From: Pseudomonadota bacterium
Lineage (GTDB): Bacteria > Pseudomonadota > Gammaproteobacteria > Burkholderiales > Burkholderiaceae_C
Direction: 5' to 3'
Assembly: GCA_023394015.1 (NCBI GenBank)
Contig: JAEXBL010000044.1
Span: 1 to 6,829, forward strand
DNA: 6,829 nucleotides
A program made the position numbers and the translations under genes. Below, one piece after another: positions 6,760 through 6,829 of the stretch. A model generated the notes under the pieces. It ran no database searches and was not told the DNA's origin. It saw only the letters and a list, made by a program, of their open reading frames with translations. Within the stretch, counting starts at the first letter, position 1; each line of letters begins with the position of its first letter.

Positions 6760-6801
6760 CCCATGAAAAACGCCCGCCGATTGGCGGGCGTTTTTCATGG
6801 G
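6760..6801. terminator. Intrinsic, probably bidirectional transcription terminator
   Basis: A perfect 19-bp inverted repeat (left arm 6760-6778, right arm 6783-6801) with loop GATT. The core is GC-rich (CGCCCGCC/GGCGGGCG), flanked by AAAAA on the left and TTTTT (6791-6795) on the right, so both strands give a GC hairpin followed by a T-tract. It begins 20 bases after the cphA stop and should end the cph operon; a gene converging from the right could use it too. The final 28 bases (6802-6829) show no recognisable feature. Confidence 0.92.
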
Positions 6802-6829
6802 ATGGTGACTGGCCCCAGGGGGTTCAAGC

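Noticed and set aside
4043..6760. A 905-codon open frame antisense to cphA
   Set aside because: It lies wholly opposite a gene with full family motifs; its translation is His/Gly/Ala/Arg-rich low complexity, the usual result of stop-poor antisense frames at high GC.
6244..6798. A minus-strand open frame starting inside the terminator hairpin
   Set aside because: Its first codons are the right arm of the hairpin read in reverse, and the rest is antisense to the Mur-ligase-like domain of cphA.

Overview
This is a high-GC window (GC-rich third codon positions, few Shine-Dalgarno-strong sites) that looks like a betaproteobacterial, Burkholderiales/Comamonadaceae-type chromosome. The assignment rests on the paired cyanophycin synthetase genes, which are typical of that group, and on base composition; no rRNA or other phylogenetic marker is present. 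The locus is devoted to cyanophycin (multi-L-arginyl-poly-L-aspartate), a nitrogen, carbon and energy reserve polymer.

Layout. Positions 1-1622 hold, on the minus strand, the first 540 codons of an ABC exporter-type protein (membrane domain fused to nucleotide-binding domain). It is cut by the window edge just after its Walker A motif, and it carries an unusual soluble, possibly PH-like, N-terminal domain. A divergent intergenic region of about 200 bp (1623-1820) follows. On the plus strand come two paralogous cyanophycin synthetases: a shorter one (1821-4007, CphA'-type, with a decayed and C-terminally truncated Mur-ligase-like domain) and a full-length one (4055-6739, CphA/CphA1, with N, ATP-grasp and Mur-ligase-like domains). 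They are 47 bp apart and look co-transcribed. A perfect 19-bp hairpin with A and T tracts (6760-6801) ends the unit and probably terminates in both directions. The last 28 bases show nothing recognisable.

How the genes may work together. The full-length enzyme has the motifs expected for making cyanophycin from Asp, Arg and ATP. The shorter partner should be unable to do the Mur-ligase-like (arginine-adding) half-reaction, but it keeps an HxxEH zinc-peptidase-like motif in its N domain. That motif corresponds to the primer-generating 'third active site' described for some CphA1 enzymes, and it is broken in the full-length enzyme here (second His replaced by Leu). The sequence therefore suggests a split of tasks between the two proteins; this is inference. 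The divergent ABC protein belongs to a family that co-occurs with cyanophycin genes, and its substrate is unknown.

The main points for follow-up are this reciprocal loss of active-site motifs, two glycine-to-alanine changes in the ATP-grasp loop of the shorter enzyme, the N-terminal domain of the ABC protein, and an atypical AT-rich patch at the end of the first synthetase gene. That patch contains both a dyad and a possible slippery heptamer leading into the open frame of the second gene.
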